Assembly: GCA_020080175.1 (NCBI GenBank)
Contig: JAGHQL010000152.1
Span: 8,855-67,336, forward strand
From: Glutinoglossum americanum
Taxonomy: Eukaryota > Ascomycota > Geoglossomycetes > Geoglossales > Geoglossaceae
Reading direction: 5' to 3'
Length of the DNA: 58,482 nt
The notes under the pieces are model-generated. The model searched no databases, was not told where the DNA came from, and worked only from the letters and a program-made list of their open reading frames with translations. Positions within the stretch are counted from its first letter, which is position 1, and each line of letters begins with the position of its first letter. Made by a program: the position numbers and the translations under genes. Shown piece after piece: positions 12,382 through 24,356 of this stretch.

Positions 12382-12779
12382 AGTGAGTGGCGGGTGTTGT
12401 TGAAGAAAGAAGCAGGGCGGAAGTCGCTACGGATTTCTGTTATCTTGGCATGGCCTTTCTTAGTGTGGGGCTACATGCGGGCGATCCTCGTATTTTCCGC
12501 ACATCACTCCCTCAAGCACCCATTTGAACCTGCACTATTGGGTAAGATGAAATCGAGTCAGGAAGCCAAGTCCCCGCCACATTTCCGGGTGACTCATCGG
12601 AGTTCAATGGACGAGCCGTTTTCAACCTTTAAGGGCCCAGGGTAAAGACGCCCAGGGTAAAGACAATTGACCTCGCTGGGACGCGTCCTCTTTGGTATCA
12701 AAAACACAGCTGTCATCTTCAACAGTTGCGGTTTCCGCGAGCATTCTCCTCAGCATTCAGGATCGTCCACTCAGAGACA
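12382..12779. other. Intergenic with 15-bp tandem repeat
   Basis: This is the shared promoter space between divergent genes. It contains two perfect adjacent copies of GCCCAGGGTAAAGAC at 12635-12649 and 12650-12664. Confidence 0.7.
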
Positions 12780-13253
12780 ATGTCCCTCTCCCCCCAAAAA
12801 ATCACACCCTTCCTCTGGTACGGTGACAACCTCGCAGAAGAAGCTGCCACCTTCTACACGTCTCTATTCAAAGACTCACACATCATATCCAAAACCCCCG
12901 TCGTCGTAACCTTCACCCTCTGCGGCCAGAAATTCGCCGCGCTGAACGGCGGCCAAGCATACAAATTCACGCCCGCCATCTCCCTTCTTATCAGCTGCGA
13001 AGACCAGGACGAGGTCGACCACTTCTGGAATGCATTTTCCAAGGACGGGGGTGCTCCCGTGCAGTGCGGGTGGGTCACCGACAAATATGGGGTGAGCTGG
13101 CAGGTTGTGCCGAGGATATTGCCGGAGCTGTTGATGGACCCCGACCAGGAGAAGGCTGGGCGGGCGAAGGAGGCCATGCTAAAGATGCAGAAACTTGATA
13201 TCGCGAAATTGAAGGCGGCACATGCGGGCGAGGGAGGCTCGCAGAAGGATTGA
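12780..13253 (+). CDS. VOC-fold PhnB/3-demethylubiquinone-methyltransferase-like protein
   Basis: Single exon of 157 residues. The start KITPFLWYGDNLAEEAATFY and the later CGWVTDKYGVSWQVVPRIL and AMLKMQKLDIAKLKAA are typical of the PhnB/glyoxalase-like (VOC) family, PF06983 type. Such proteins form beta-alpha-beta-beta-beta modules that often bind a metal. The old 'methyltransferase' name is not supported biochemically, so no reaction is proposed. I chose ATG 12780 because the protein family starts there; the open frame continues upstream only with non-ATG codons. The length is typical of one VOC unit pair. Expression may be driven from the promoter space shared with the minus-strand gene ending at 12381. 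Confidence 0.88.
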   Translation: MSLSPQKITPFLWYGDNLAEEAATFYTSLFKDSHIISKTPVVVTFTLCGQKFAALNGGQAYKFTPAISLLISCEDQDEVDHFWNAFSKDGGAPVQCGWVTDKYGVSWQVVPRILPELLMDPDQEKAGRAKEAMLKMQKLDIAKLKAAHAGEGGSQKD

Positions 13254-13796
13254 AGGGGGTTTGGTCTGGAAGAGAAGGCAACAAACGATATTTGTTCGCC
13301 AGTAGCTAGGCTATGATGCAGCTAGACGGCTTTGGACGGGCGCAAGAAACTATGGATTCAGCACTGCTATTTGTCGGATTGAACATAGGATATAGGCCCT
13401 TTCTCGGATAGCGCAGAGATAACCAAATGAGACCTAAGTTGGGTTGACAACCTTTCTGCGGCTGCTTTGATGAGATGAATCTCTCTCTTTTGTCTATAGG
13501 GGGTTGAAATTCTGATCGGAGAGGCAAGTATGGCTTCCTGTTGCGGCGGGAACACCGTAGTAAACGTAGTGTATTGGGCATGCAGCGGAGAGGCACGTGA
13601 CAAATATACTGCTCAACTAAACCAAAGCTCCAGATCGACGGGAGGTCGCCGCGGTCTTCCATTTTCTTGGCGGATTCCTACATGTTTTTCGCCATCAAAC
13701 GCTCAATTTAACAACATCGTTGCCCCTCTCCTCTCTTAACATCCTCCCATTCCATTGGTACGCCAGGTAGTGGTCCTCAGTCCTCGGCCCTCTGCC
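13254..13796. other. Intergenic
   Basis: No gene seen. It holds the 3' end of the VOC gene and the SAP18 promoter. Confidence 0.55.
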
Positions 13797-14717
13797 ATGG
13801 CTCAGAGAACCGGCCCCAGTGGTAGCAAGACCGACCGGCAGTCCACGACGCCTTTCCATCTCAAGCTCTTCTACAGAACCAACGCGTTCCACCGGTAAGT
13901 CGTTCAACCCATAACAAAGCTCCCACCCAAGCCGTCTGCCTACAGTTCTTCATACTGACTTTATTTTCCCAGGCTTGACGAGTTCTCTCCAAGTCACCCT
14001 CTCCCCCCCCACCTCCAAATCTACACCTGGCCGACCTGTACCCTCCGAGAGCTCTCCCACCTTCTCACCACCGCTCTCCCTTCCCTCCTCCCCACCCCTC
14101 TAATCGGTACCCGCCTCTCCTACCGTCTTATCTTCCCCGATACCCGCGACGTCAACCGCCCGGGCCCAGGCCGTTACCTCAGCAAAGAACTCGGCAGCAT
14201 CGTCATTGGCGCTGGTGGACCAGGCGTTCTCCCACTCCCTGATGAAGTGGATATCGTGGCCGGTGGGCCTATGGCTGGCGAGCTAGGAGGCGACCCCGAG
14301 AAAACCCTCCAGGATGCACGGTTTGTGATCGGCGACTACATCTCTTGCGCCATCTTCCCTCCACTTCCGAACGGCTCCGTCGCGCCTCCTCTCGCGCCTA
14401 ACACTCGTACCAGCGGCGGCAACATAAACCGTAGCGGGGACTTTGGCGGCGGTCGTGGCGGGGTTCTCGGGGGTCCTCGCGAGAACGGATTCGGTGGATT
14501 CCGCGTCCGGGGAAGCGCGAGAGGCGGAGGGAGTTATGGTGGCGGTGGCGGCGGTGGCGGCAACACTGGTGGAGGAGGGGCAACTGGAATTGGGAGTGGA
14601 GGTCTACCTAGTGGCGAATGGCGGAGGGGGGAGAGGTTACCAGAAGGTCCCGGTGGCGGGAGAGGTGGAGGAGGTTATAGCAGCCGAGGGAGAGGACGAG
14701 GGCGGTGGGAAAGATAG
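13797..14717 (+). CDS. SAP18: SAP18 histone-deacetylase complex subunit
   Basis: Two exons, 13797..13894 and 13973..14717, with a 78-nt intron, give 280 residues. The splice rebuilds PFHLKLFYRTNAFHRLDEFS. It is followed by HLQIYTWPTCTLRELSHLL and GRYLSKELGSIVIG, the ubiquitin-like core of SAP18. In animals SAP18 sits in Sin3-HDAC and in the ASAP/PSAP splicing-linked complexes, so a nuclear role is expected. The last third (from about residue 185) is a Gly/Arg-rich tail with RGG and RGRGRGRW motifs, likely RNA-binding and arginine-methylated. That tail is fungal in character and longer than in animal SAP18. The start is supported by the downstream family match and an in-frame open first exon. 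Confidence 0.93.
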
Positions 14718-15144
14718 TAGTTGTTTGGCGTGGATGATTTATTCTCGTCTTTTTCATGGCTAATACAAAAGTTTTAATTTTCCTCTACTTACCGGGGGAT
14801 GCTAGGCATTTACTATTGTAATTCTGAGCCATTGGCGTAATGCCCTACACACCTCACTCAAAACAGAAGAGTGTCGCAACCACTGCTTCAGCCCTACCAG
14901 ACCGGAGAATATATAACCAACTCCTTCCCTAAATGGACGTAGAGGCAAGTCTAGAGAACGCTAACCCCACGAGATATACCGACACGGGAGATCTAAAGTA
15001 CATGTACATTCATACGCCTATCAAATTTTTGCCTCTCCTATATCACAACAAGCGGCCGAAAGGGAAGAGCTCTAATCGTCGTTGTGTTTCCGGCGAAATA
15101 ACGAAGTCAGCCCCACCCCAAAAAAGCGACAACCACCAGCCGCC
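14718..15144. other. Convergent 3' intergenic
   Basis: Shared 3' region of SAP18 (+) and DUS1 (-). I see no further gene. Confidence 0.6.
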
Positions 15145-16970
15145 TTAATGACGGTGAGCCTCACGGTCATTTACCAAACCTCCATTCGAGGCTCCGCTCA
15201 GCGGCACTGGGTCGACCACCTCTCTCCCACCCGTAGCTCGGTTCTCATATTCCCTCTGCAGCCTCGCCTTCTCTTTTTTGCTCAGCGTCATGGAGCCTTT
15301 CTGGTACGCCTCCTTTGGGAGCGGTCGGACGTACGGCTGACAGACCCACCACGGCCTGGCTACGAGTGCGGGTGTGGGGATATCAGGGCTCTCTTCGAAT
15401 GTCCTTCCATCGCCCGCCGGCGGAGGAGGGGGTTCCCCGGATTGCGCCTCGTACTTCAACAATCCTTCTTTGGTTGCGTTTTCGACCATCGTCAAGACGT
15501 CCTCATAGGCTGCAAGGTCACCGGCTCGGCATTTAGCCAGTGCATCTCGGATGTTGGTGTGTTTGGAAACTAGGGGCCGGAGAAGGCTGAAGAGGTGTGC
15601 TTTCATTGCGAGAAGGTTTGGGGATGAGCATTTCGCTGGGCGCTCGTCAAATCTCATTTTTTTGGATGGGCGTTGATCCTGGTCACCACCATCTATCTGG
15701 TTGAATGCCTCTGTGTGTGTCTCTACAACATCGGACGGTAGGAACAGAGGTCTCCGTATGGGTGGTGGAATTTCAAGGACGAATTTATAGAGGATATCCA
15801 TATATCGTCTCATCACCGCATCCATCCTAAAGCCGCCTTTCCCATCCCTTCCTCTCCAGTATTCCCTCCCCTCTTCCTCCTGAGCCGGTGGTGTTGCAAA
15901 GATGGTTGGATCGCAGAGGTTTCCTTCCGCACTCATCACGCCATCTGCTCCTGTGGCCTCAAGGCAATGGTCTATATCCTCACCCCTTAGGATATTTCCG
16001 TTGGCAAATATCACAGTCTCAGGCGGGAGGTTTTCTCGGAGATAGCGAATCTTACTCCAGTCAGCTAAACCTGTATTGTGACCCTTCTGCTCCCGGGTGC
16101 GGCCGTGGACAGTCAAAATACTAGCGCCAGCTGATAGCACCATGTTTGCATACTCGAGGGTTTGTTCCTTGGTTTCGAGAACGCGTATTTTAGCTGTGAT
16201 AGGTACCATAAGTTCATTATGGAGCCTGTTGATGAGCTTATAAATGAGCCCCCAATCCTCTTGCAGGAATGCACCATAACGTCCTTTCTTCGCTATCCCC
16301 TGTGGACACCCTAGATTCAGATCGACGGCATCGCAGAAGGGTTGAACATATTGCGCGGCTGACAAGAGCTCATCGGGAGAGTTGGCGCAGAACTGGACGA
16401 ACAGTGGTCGATCTATTGCGGGGTTACCGTCCAGATAGATGTCTGAGTTAGGAAACTGGGATTGGTGGTAGGGATCTGGGGGAGAAGGCAAGGTCATCCG
16501 AGTGGCTTGGAAGTGATTATCCCTATAACTCGAGGTCTGGCCAAAGAGGCGTGCATGGAGCATTGGAGTATAGGCCAAGAGGGACTCTCTAGAATCGGAA
16601 TCGGAAGGCATGAACGAGCGGGTCAAAAGCCGCCAGGCCTTGTGACCGCGGGGAAATACAATCAGCTTTGTCCACCGTCCCAAGCGCGCAGAAGTAACAT
16701 TTGGCTCACAAACTCAGACTGGTCGACCATGGGCGCAAGGATTTTCTTAGGACTACCGATGCTCTCGTAAAATGCACGTCCACAGAGCTTCTGCCGCCCA
16801 ACCACAGGTGGGATCCCCTGCGACGGTGCCTCATTTTGATGGCGTTCAAAGGATTGAGGCTCAGAGACGGTCATTGTGCTGAATCGGAGACCAGGCAGAA
16901 GCCCCCGGAGGAGGTAGAGAGAAGCTGACCGGCAGGTGGAGACAAGGTAGGAGGATTTCCTCAGTAACAT
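15145..16970 (-). CDS. DUS1: tRNA-dihydrouridine(16/17) synthase, Dus1 type
   Basis: Two exons, complement(16710..16970) and complement(15145..16638), with a 71-nt intron, give 584 residues. The enzyme reduces uridine to dihydrouridine in the tRNA D-loop using FMN and NAD(P)H. The splice joins KILAPMVDQSEF to AWRLLTRSFM. The catalytic segment DLNLGCPQGIAKKGRYGAFL carries the conserved Cys. VHGRTREQKG, the FMN-binding region ETVIFANGNI and the C-terminal extension of eukaryotic Dus1 follow. The first ATG adds 32 residues rich in Arg, Ser and Leu without acids (MLLRKSSYLVSTCRSASLYL..., then RFST). This looks like a mitochondrial presequence and precedes a second Met (MTVSEPQ) that would give the usual cytosolic/nuclear form. 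Alternative initiation is an inference. Confidence 0.93.
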
Positions 16971-18074
16971 CCGTCGATATGCGATTCGTTGTTGAAGAAA
17001 GGTCTTAAGATTTTCCCATTTTCTTTTTGGAGGTTAAAGCGGCAAGGAGCCCCCGGACCGGAGCGTACGGGGCCTTCCTTATCCGTTCTCTAGATACGCA
17101 AGATACAAAACTTCGGGTGTTCAAAGGCCCGCTGCCAACCCTAGAACAAGAGTGGCACGGTGGTCAAGTCATGTTTTTCACAGAGGATGTGGATACATCC
17201 CGTGTCTCGGTATTGAACTGTTCCATTATCAAGTAACTAGAAGACGCGGACCCCCTGGCGTCTATCGGCGAACGGCCAACCAGTCATGAGTGACAGCTCC
17301 TGAAGCGGAGGGAAAGCCGAGATCCTTAGTACAGAAACAGGTGGGAAAAAAAGCTGAAAAATCCACTTTTCGAAAGCACAAAAGAACTAAAAACGTGCCA
17401 CCAAGTTTCTCATGAGACACCATCAGAAGATACTCGGCTCTCATGCCCAGCCAGGTTGCACCCCCGGCTATATCTCTTCCTGCTACATGTAAACGTTGAA
17501 CATGTGAAAGTTCTATCCGAGCCTTATCAATAACAGACTCGTGCTCGACGCACATCAACGAGGTTTTAACAGAGACATAGGCGGAGACAGGAGCTAGATA
17601 GGATTTGAGAACAGACCAATCTCGAGATCCATCCAGAAAGATCCCCGACTCGACGGGGAGGCTGGGCTTGATGTAAACGACCTGACGAATTATACAGGAT
17701 TCGCCCACCTTAGGCGTACCCCCTCCCCTCCACAGCAACACGATCACCCACTCCCTGTGACCATAAGCCAAAGTACATGTAACCAGCCCTGCCCTTGCGG
17801 CCGAAGTTTTAGAAGTCAATGCATAAGGAAAGCCCAATGACGCCAAACAAAAAGGAGGTGATGCTGAAAGTACGACCGGAAATGAGAAACAAAGCCCGCT
17901 TATCCCAGATGCCGATAGAAAAAAAAGTGTAAAACCTCGCTCTCAAAACACTGATGCGACAAATTTCTGGGTTACAATGTATTTCCAGACGTAAAATGTC
18001 GGTCGTGAGTTACTGACACGGTACGAAATGGCGCCTTTTTTTGCAAGATGAACCGTTATCAAGTTCATCTGTCA
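16971..18074. other. Intergenic, 1.1 kb
   Basis: No supported gene. A 194-codon open frame on the minus strand (17262..17846) begins at TTG, has no family motif, and probably arises by chance or as BNI4 3' UTR. Confidence 0.5.
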
Positions 18075-20926
18075 TTAGAAGAAATGTGTATAGACTTTGG
18101 ATTGCTCATGCACTTCCATCTCCTATCGATGGATCAGCCGAGGTCGTCTTTGTTGTGGAGGTGGGCGAACTTACCATCTTGAAGGTATTGAGCTCTTCCT
18201 TGATCTGCTGGGCAAGCATTGGGGTCAAGCGGTTGCATGTGGCAATATCTCCTCGCCTGTCATACTCTCCGCTCGGCCAAGTGTCATGAAATTGGATACG
18301 CGGACTGAAGTTTACATTATGCCTGATAGTGCCATGAGGAGTTCCAGGTGCACTCTTCGAATCAACAGCGGTGCTCGAAAACTTGGGCGCAGACATGAAA
18401 TACTCTTCGCCCTCTATCGTGACTGAATCCGACCTCTTGTGTCCAATTTGGGGTGGTCGTTCGTCAAGAGTGCTCGAGTGACTAGAGGAAGGCGCATCGA
18501 TGTCGTAAGAGATGCTGGGGATGTTAAACTCCATTGCCTTAAAGTCAACAGGCTGGGTCACAGGAGAGGAATTTCCGGAATCTGTTCCGCTTCCTAAAAC
18601 GGTCAGTACGGTCAAATGAGGTGAAAAACACATCGTTCATACTCTTCAGGATTCCCTTCTTCACAGCAGCTAGCACTTCGGCCCGTTCTTTTTCCCCACC
18701 TACAATGCTCTTCCTCGACCGGATGCTCTCCCCACTATCAATTAGTCTAGCTGTTATGCCCATCTCATCCGCGGCGCTCGCATTAGCAGCATCGATGGAG
18801 TTCCTCTCGAGCTTGGGGAAACCAGTTCCGCCACCGGCCTGGTCGTGCGGATTAAGGTTGACGTTCACTCTCTCGCGTTCAGCCTCAACCGTCACCATTG
18901 AGACCTGAGCCATGCTAGGCTCTGTCACAGTAGAATCCATTGCGCGTGCGCCTATGATAGATTTCGGCCGGAAAAGACCAACCAGAGAGCGAGTAGATTT
19001 CTTCATGCCTTGTCCCATCTTCCGGATCATTACCGAAGCGGACGAAGCTGTTGATGATATGGAGATATTGTCGGTCGAGCCAGTGAAAAAGTTCCCTTGT
19101 CCAGAATATATGCCTTCACCAATACCACCTGCTTCCTGCTTCCGTGCAATTGCTGCTTGTTCAGCTTCTTGAGCCTCTCTGTATTTCTCCTTCCTCAGCT
19201 TAGCACGCTCATTCGCCAGCTCCTTATTCAGGTTGTTTTCGGCAGAGGCCCGCCGAAGCTCGGCAGCGCTACCAAAAGAGAATGCTCGTCTCAGACGAGA
19301 CTTCATTCCCCTTCTAGTGTCATTACCATTCAAAGCAGAAAGCTGCTGGGCGGCCTTGCTCTCCTGTCCGCCATTTGATGAGGGACTCAGAGGCGGCACA
19401 GCATTCGAGTCTGTAGGTGAGGTTGATCTCGCCACATGGGTTGGCAAAACATCAAAAGGATCGTCAGATGCAGGGGAATTAGAACCCATTGCTAGCGGCT
19501 TAGAAAGAGGGGACGGATTGGCCAGTCTCTTGTTGGCATCCGAAGACCCTCGAGGAGGAATGTTGACGAGCTTGGGTTCGTTCTTTTGGTGGACCGGAAC
19601 AGAAGCGGAATTTGCCGTCAGCCCAGGCACAGAAGAATTTTGTTTAGCCTTGTCCATTGACGTTAGTGAATTGACGAAACAAAGGACTAGACCTAAGCGA
19701 ACAGAAGAGCATTAACTTACTGAAGATGGCCGTGAATGACTACTTCGAGCAGATTCGACGCTCTCCGCGCTATTGTTCCGACCATGTGAAGATCCTGGGC
19801 GGGTACTGCTCGGAGAAACTTTCGTGTCCTTCTGGCTCTGGTGGGGTGGGGTCGAAGGCACCGGTCGAATTTGAGATACACCCTGTTGCAGTTGACGCAT
19901 GGTCTGGGTAATTTCCTCTTGCCTCAAACCCTCAAATTCTGCTGCATTCAGAGTGCTTACACTCCGCCGGCGATATCTCCTGGCTAGTTCTTGAGGAGAC
20001 TGACTATTGAGTTGCATATCGTCCGCGCTCACAGGCCTCGTCTGTCCGGGATAGCCCGCCACGGGTGCAGGTTTTGGAGAATGGTTTGGTCCTCCAATTC
20101 CAGAATTAACCCCACTGATACTGGCATTTCGAGATGGGTGTGGTGGCGTCAGGCTAAAGCTTTGGTACGTGTGTAAACTTGGCGAACTACTAGACTGAGC
20201 AGGGTGGTTGTACAGATGTCCAACGGCTGCCATGCCGGAACCAGATGGTGGCGCAGACCCATTGGGCAAGATTGCCTGCTGACTACCACTGACTGCAGCA
20301 CCGGTTTCTTGTCGTCGGGTGCGGCGGTAGCGGTCAGGGGATGGCTTGGAATTGGAACTTGCCATACCTACTGGGAGGACTGGAACAGAGTTCTCAATTG
20401 TCGACATTGGGCGGGGGGACCGAGCCATTGATCGTGAGTCAAGCGAAATTGAGGAATCGTCTTTGGAGGCTAATTGGTGTATGCCTAAAGGTGGGCTTAA
20501 GGGGGAAGACGAAGATTTAGGAAGGGGCTGATGTGCAATTGAATATCGCTGTCGTGTAGACGGTTGGGTATTCTCGTTAGTAAGCTGTTGACTAAATGGG
20601 CTAGCAGGTGCCGACAAGGTCCGGTTTTCGTTTCGAATATGGGGCGACGGTGGACTCTGCCGAGTTGTATTTCCTCCACCGGTCAGACCTGGCGTGCTCG
20701 TGAACGCGTAAGGCGCCGTTGGAGACGTCGAGGCTTGCCCACGATAGCCAGTAGCTGGCAATCCACCAGATTGGTTGTATATATTCCGGGGCATCTGGGA
20801 GGAACGAGATGGATGAGGCTGACCTTGAGAAGCGCTCTGAAGCGTTCCCGAAGCTGAGGAAGGACGAGTCTGCAGCATCGTGATGGTGTTCGATTGTTGA
20901 GGGAAGGTTTGGACAAGAGCGGCCAT
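18075..20926 (-). CDS. BNI4: BNI4-type bud-neck/septum scaffold protein
   Basis: Four exons, complement(19721..20926, 18643..19648, 18175..18593, 18075..18122), give 892 residues, with all junctions GT-AG and in frame. In yeast, Bni4 tethers chitin synthase III and the PP1 phosphatase Glc7 to septins. The start MAALVQTFPQQSNTITMLQT is fungal-conserved. The middle is Ser/Pro-rich and disordered. One segment, SRLRRAFSFGSAAELRRASA, precedes a charged helix. The conserved C-terminus has RIQF (a PP1-docking RVxF-like motif), then HDTWPSGEYDRRGDIATCNR and LTPMLAQQIKEELNTFKM. The 48-nt last exon adds EMEVHEQSKVYTHFF, the family's end. ATG 20926 is chosen over an upstream TTG extension. The intron before exon 2 ends about 16 nt after a CTAAC branch site. 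The 5' intergenic region is unusually long. Confidence 0.9.
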
Positions 20927-23900
20927 AATGCCCTTTACTCTGATAGAACGAGAACCGTTGTGCGGCTCGCAGCCTTCTGAACAAATTTTCCTGATTGACA
21001 AGGGCTAGACAAAGCAAACTCATCAGTACACAAACAGACCATCCGATTCACTGACATTGATCTGAGACATCGGCAGCATGGAGGGCGAGACAAGACAAAG
21101 TGAATTGTTTGGCAAAGAAACAGCAGCAAAGGTTGAAAACATGTTAACAGTGCGACCAACATACCTCTCTTGTATAAATCTCCGTCTGGTTCTAGATATA
21201 TGACGAAGCGATAAGTGGGAAATCACTAGTAAGACAAGGGTCGAAAGGAAGACGAAGTTGAAGCCTGAGGTAAGATAAGCAGGTCGTTTGAAAAGAGTGT
21301 GACAGAATCGTCTCTTATTCCGCGTCGAACTAAAATCAATCTAAGAAGCGAAGGAAGAGAACGAGCGAAAATCGTTCTATAATCTGAAGCCTCGATGATC
21401 GAACGGTCGCCGCAGCGTATAACGTGTTGCAAGAGTATTACGAATGATGGAGGGTGACTTGGTAATGGATTGGTTGGCGGGCTGAAAGGAGACCGGCAAA
21501 TCCAGGGGTGCAACACACAAGCTGGTGGGCAGAAGGAACGTAGCGAAAGACTAGATGAACGCAGTGCTAATGCTGGGGGACGGGGGTAAGTAACGAGGCA
21601 AGAAAACAGAACAGGAAGAAGCGTGATATGGAGCGGTCGCGGAGGAAAGAAAAGGTGGACAATGACGAGGTTGTGCCCGTAAGATAGGAAAGTCGAGGAT
21701 TGGAAGAAAGTTGTTTGGTAGGAGGAGAGCGAGAGAGAACTTTCGGGGGGTGTCTCCTTAAGGTCTAGCGTCTGCGGCTAACGAAAACGGGGCCTGAGAA
21801 TGCCCATTCGATCCGAGAAGAAGCGCTCTTTACCAGCATCTCCAGGCTAACCTGGGATCATCTACCTGGACACACTCGTGCTGGGGTGGATCCCTATCAC
21901 TGCGTGCCAACCCCAAACATAACCACTGTGGGGGTAGCAGCTCTTGCGAGCTCTCAACGCTCTTCACCTGCAAGACCGCACCCTCTTCTCCACTACTTCG
22001 TACACCACCACGCATATACGACTTTTTGTCGTCAGCTCCTTTCGTGTTTTTGAGAGCTTGGATCCAGCGCATCGCCCTAGTCCCGTTCCGGTGGATTCTG
22101 AGGCGGCCCGTTTAGAACGGATCTTGCAGTCCAATAGGCGGTTCTGCGACCGTGCATGCGAAATGTATGTACCAGCTCAGTAGCTCCTGCATTGTGACTA
22201 ATCACCCAAAACAAACGTGGTCTTTTTTGCTCCCTCCGGCCGCAGTTTACAATCGGGGGTCATACCAAATTGGATGTGCGGGAGGATGTACATCAGGTCT
22301 TCCATCCTCCGGAGTCTACGTACGGAGCAGTATCATGTCGGTGACAAGCAGTTGGATACGTTCTGTGCGAGTGTGGTGGGGACCCATCCCGAGAGGTAAC
22401 CCCGTCGTCGAACGCCACAGGCTACGGATATGCTCATACATTCCCACACATGTGAATCGCGCATGGCATGGAGAAGGAGTGCGCCATCCGCAACACAGCA
22501 GAGCACCCAGATTCCCTTGTCGGACCGACGCCACTCAAGCAATTAGCCAGGAACAGGAACAGGAAACTCGACGGCTGCTTGAAATCTACCGCATTAGCAC
22601 GACCAGACGCGCCAAGGATCTTAACAATTGTTTTAAGTTCATTAATTACAGCCTCGCACCTACTTTAAGGTCTCCACTAGCAGAGAATAAGGGGAATTTA
22701 GCTCTTCGAACTTCTTAAAATTTCCTTATCCCACTCCACCACACAACCCAGACCCCCGAATTTCCCATGACCCCGCGATACAGCCATTGCGGACATCGCG
22801 AGCCTCGGCTGGCGAAATGAAGTTCATGTATCTCACACACAACGCAGATGACAGATACATAAATGCAGATAACCGACGAGAGGTTCGGGTGGTACGCGGG
22901 TCGCTGAGTGTCCACACCGACGAGATGGCTTTCGCGATGCCCAGATCCGTGTATCTAACGCTGCGGCAATTCGCATAGAGGGCCCGCCATGACCATCAGC
23001 ACTACTAACCTGGTACGACAGCGAAGACAAGGGAATAGCCAAAACGCTGCCCTCCGTGAACTCGGCTATTCGTCTTTGCATCATCAGGTCACAGCGAGGA
23101 GAGATTCAGGTCGCAGTCGCTGCCTATTCCTACTAGCCCACTCCTAATTCGTTCTCTGCGCGTTTATTATTTTCGGCCCTGGGGATATTGGTGTCTGTGC
23201 GCTGCATCAGCGCTATGCCCAACATTCCCCAAGACGTCAGATATTTTAAATTACAATGATCTACAATAGGACACTAAAGATTGGCCAAAGTTCAAATTGC
23301 GAGCTGTCTTTTATCGCCAAGTTCGATCTCGATCAGAGTTGGCAGGCTGTCAGGGTGCAGCTGCAAGCGTGCGGCAGAGATCTCCACCTCCTGAAACGTG
23401 GAACATTTCCAATCGGGGGCTGCAGAAAATAACATTGCGTTACCCTACATATTCTCCTCCACTCTCGTACATGACGCACATGATGGGGAAATTATTCTCG
23501 ACGGGTTGTGCTCATCCGATACACGAAAGACTTGGTTTGTCCCGAGAAGGGTCATGAAGTGGCGGAGGAGAAAAGCCAAGATCCACTCCTCACCAGCCAA
23601 AATCCCAGCAGGGGACCAAACCCACGTTCGATACACACCGTGGGCTTTTTTTCTATGGGAGTGGGTTACATTCGTGCTACATACTACGCTCAAGTCCATT
23701 CCTGCCGAACTCCGAGAAGGACAACTATCTCAAATGCTGATTTGAGGAGAGTGACATTGTCCGCACGAGCTCTAGTTCCGCACGCCCGAGCGTGCGTAAG
23801 AAGGCACATGTAGCGGCAAGGCCGACAAATTTAGATGCAAACGAAGCTTCCTTTCCGCCACAGCAACTGCTACAGCATACGCAGCGGAAGTACACGCGTA

Positions 23901-24356
23901 CAACCTACCCACAGGCTAAAGTCTATACATACATATATGTACGTACAGTAACTGGCAAACCGAGACGGTTTGTGTAAGACATGATGTATCAGGGTCGGGG
24001 TTTCAACGATCCTACAGCAATTTTGCAAGAATGACAAGCCAAGGTAAAGCCCGACGTCTGGTGACAGGCAAATCAGGTCTAGATCCCAGGGTCACGGTCC
24101 AACAGAGCGATCGACTCCGAGATGCAGCCCCGGAAATAAAACTAGCCCAAAACTCACCATCTTATCTTATCTCTGAACCTCTTGATCTTCAGCCGCATCT
24201 AGCTGAAACAGGATACCTTAAAACATCCAACAGGAATTCGCCAAACGAAGAATCCCAAGCGCGACCCGCCGTCGTCCACAGCCACAGGGGCGGGAGAAGG
24301 CAAGAGCTCCCTACAGTCAGAGCACTCCTTTTCCGCCGGGCACAAAAACGCAGAAG
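20927..24356. other. Long intergenic region between BNI4 and ARL3, 3.4 kb
   Basis: A divergent promoter region. Bases 20927-21780 are purine-rich and leader-like. From 21800 to 24350 the open frames are short, overlap on both strands and show no family. There may be non-coding transcripts or upstream ORFs, but I cannot support any. Confidence 0.5.

Noticed and set aside
17262-17846. 194-codon minus-strand open frame
   Set aside because: Starts at TTG, no family words, lies in the 3' region of BNI4; chance is likely.
22152-22718. 188-codon plus-strand frame
   Set aside because: No start context, no motif, overlapped by equal-sized frames on the other strand.
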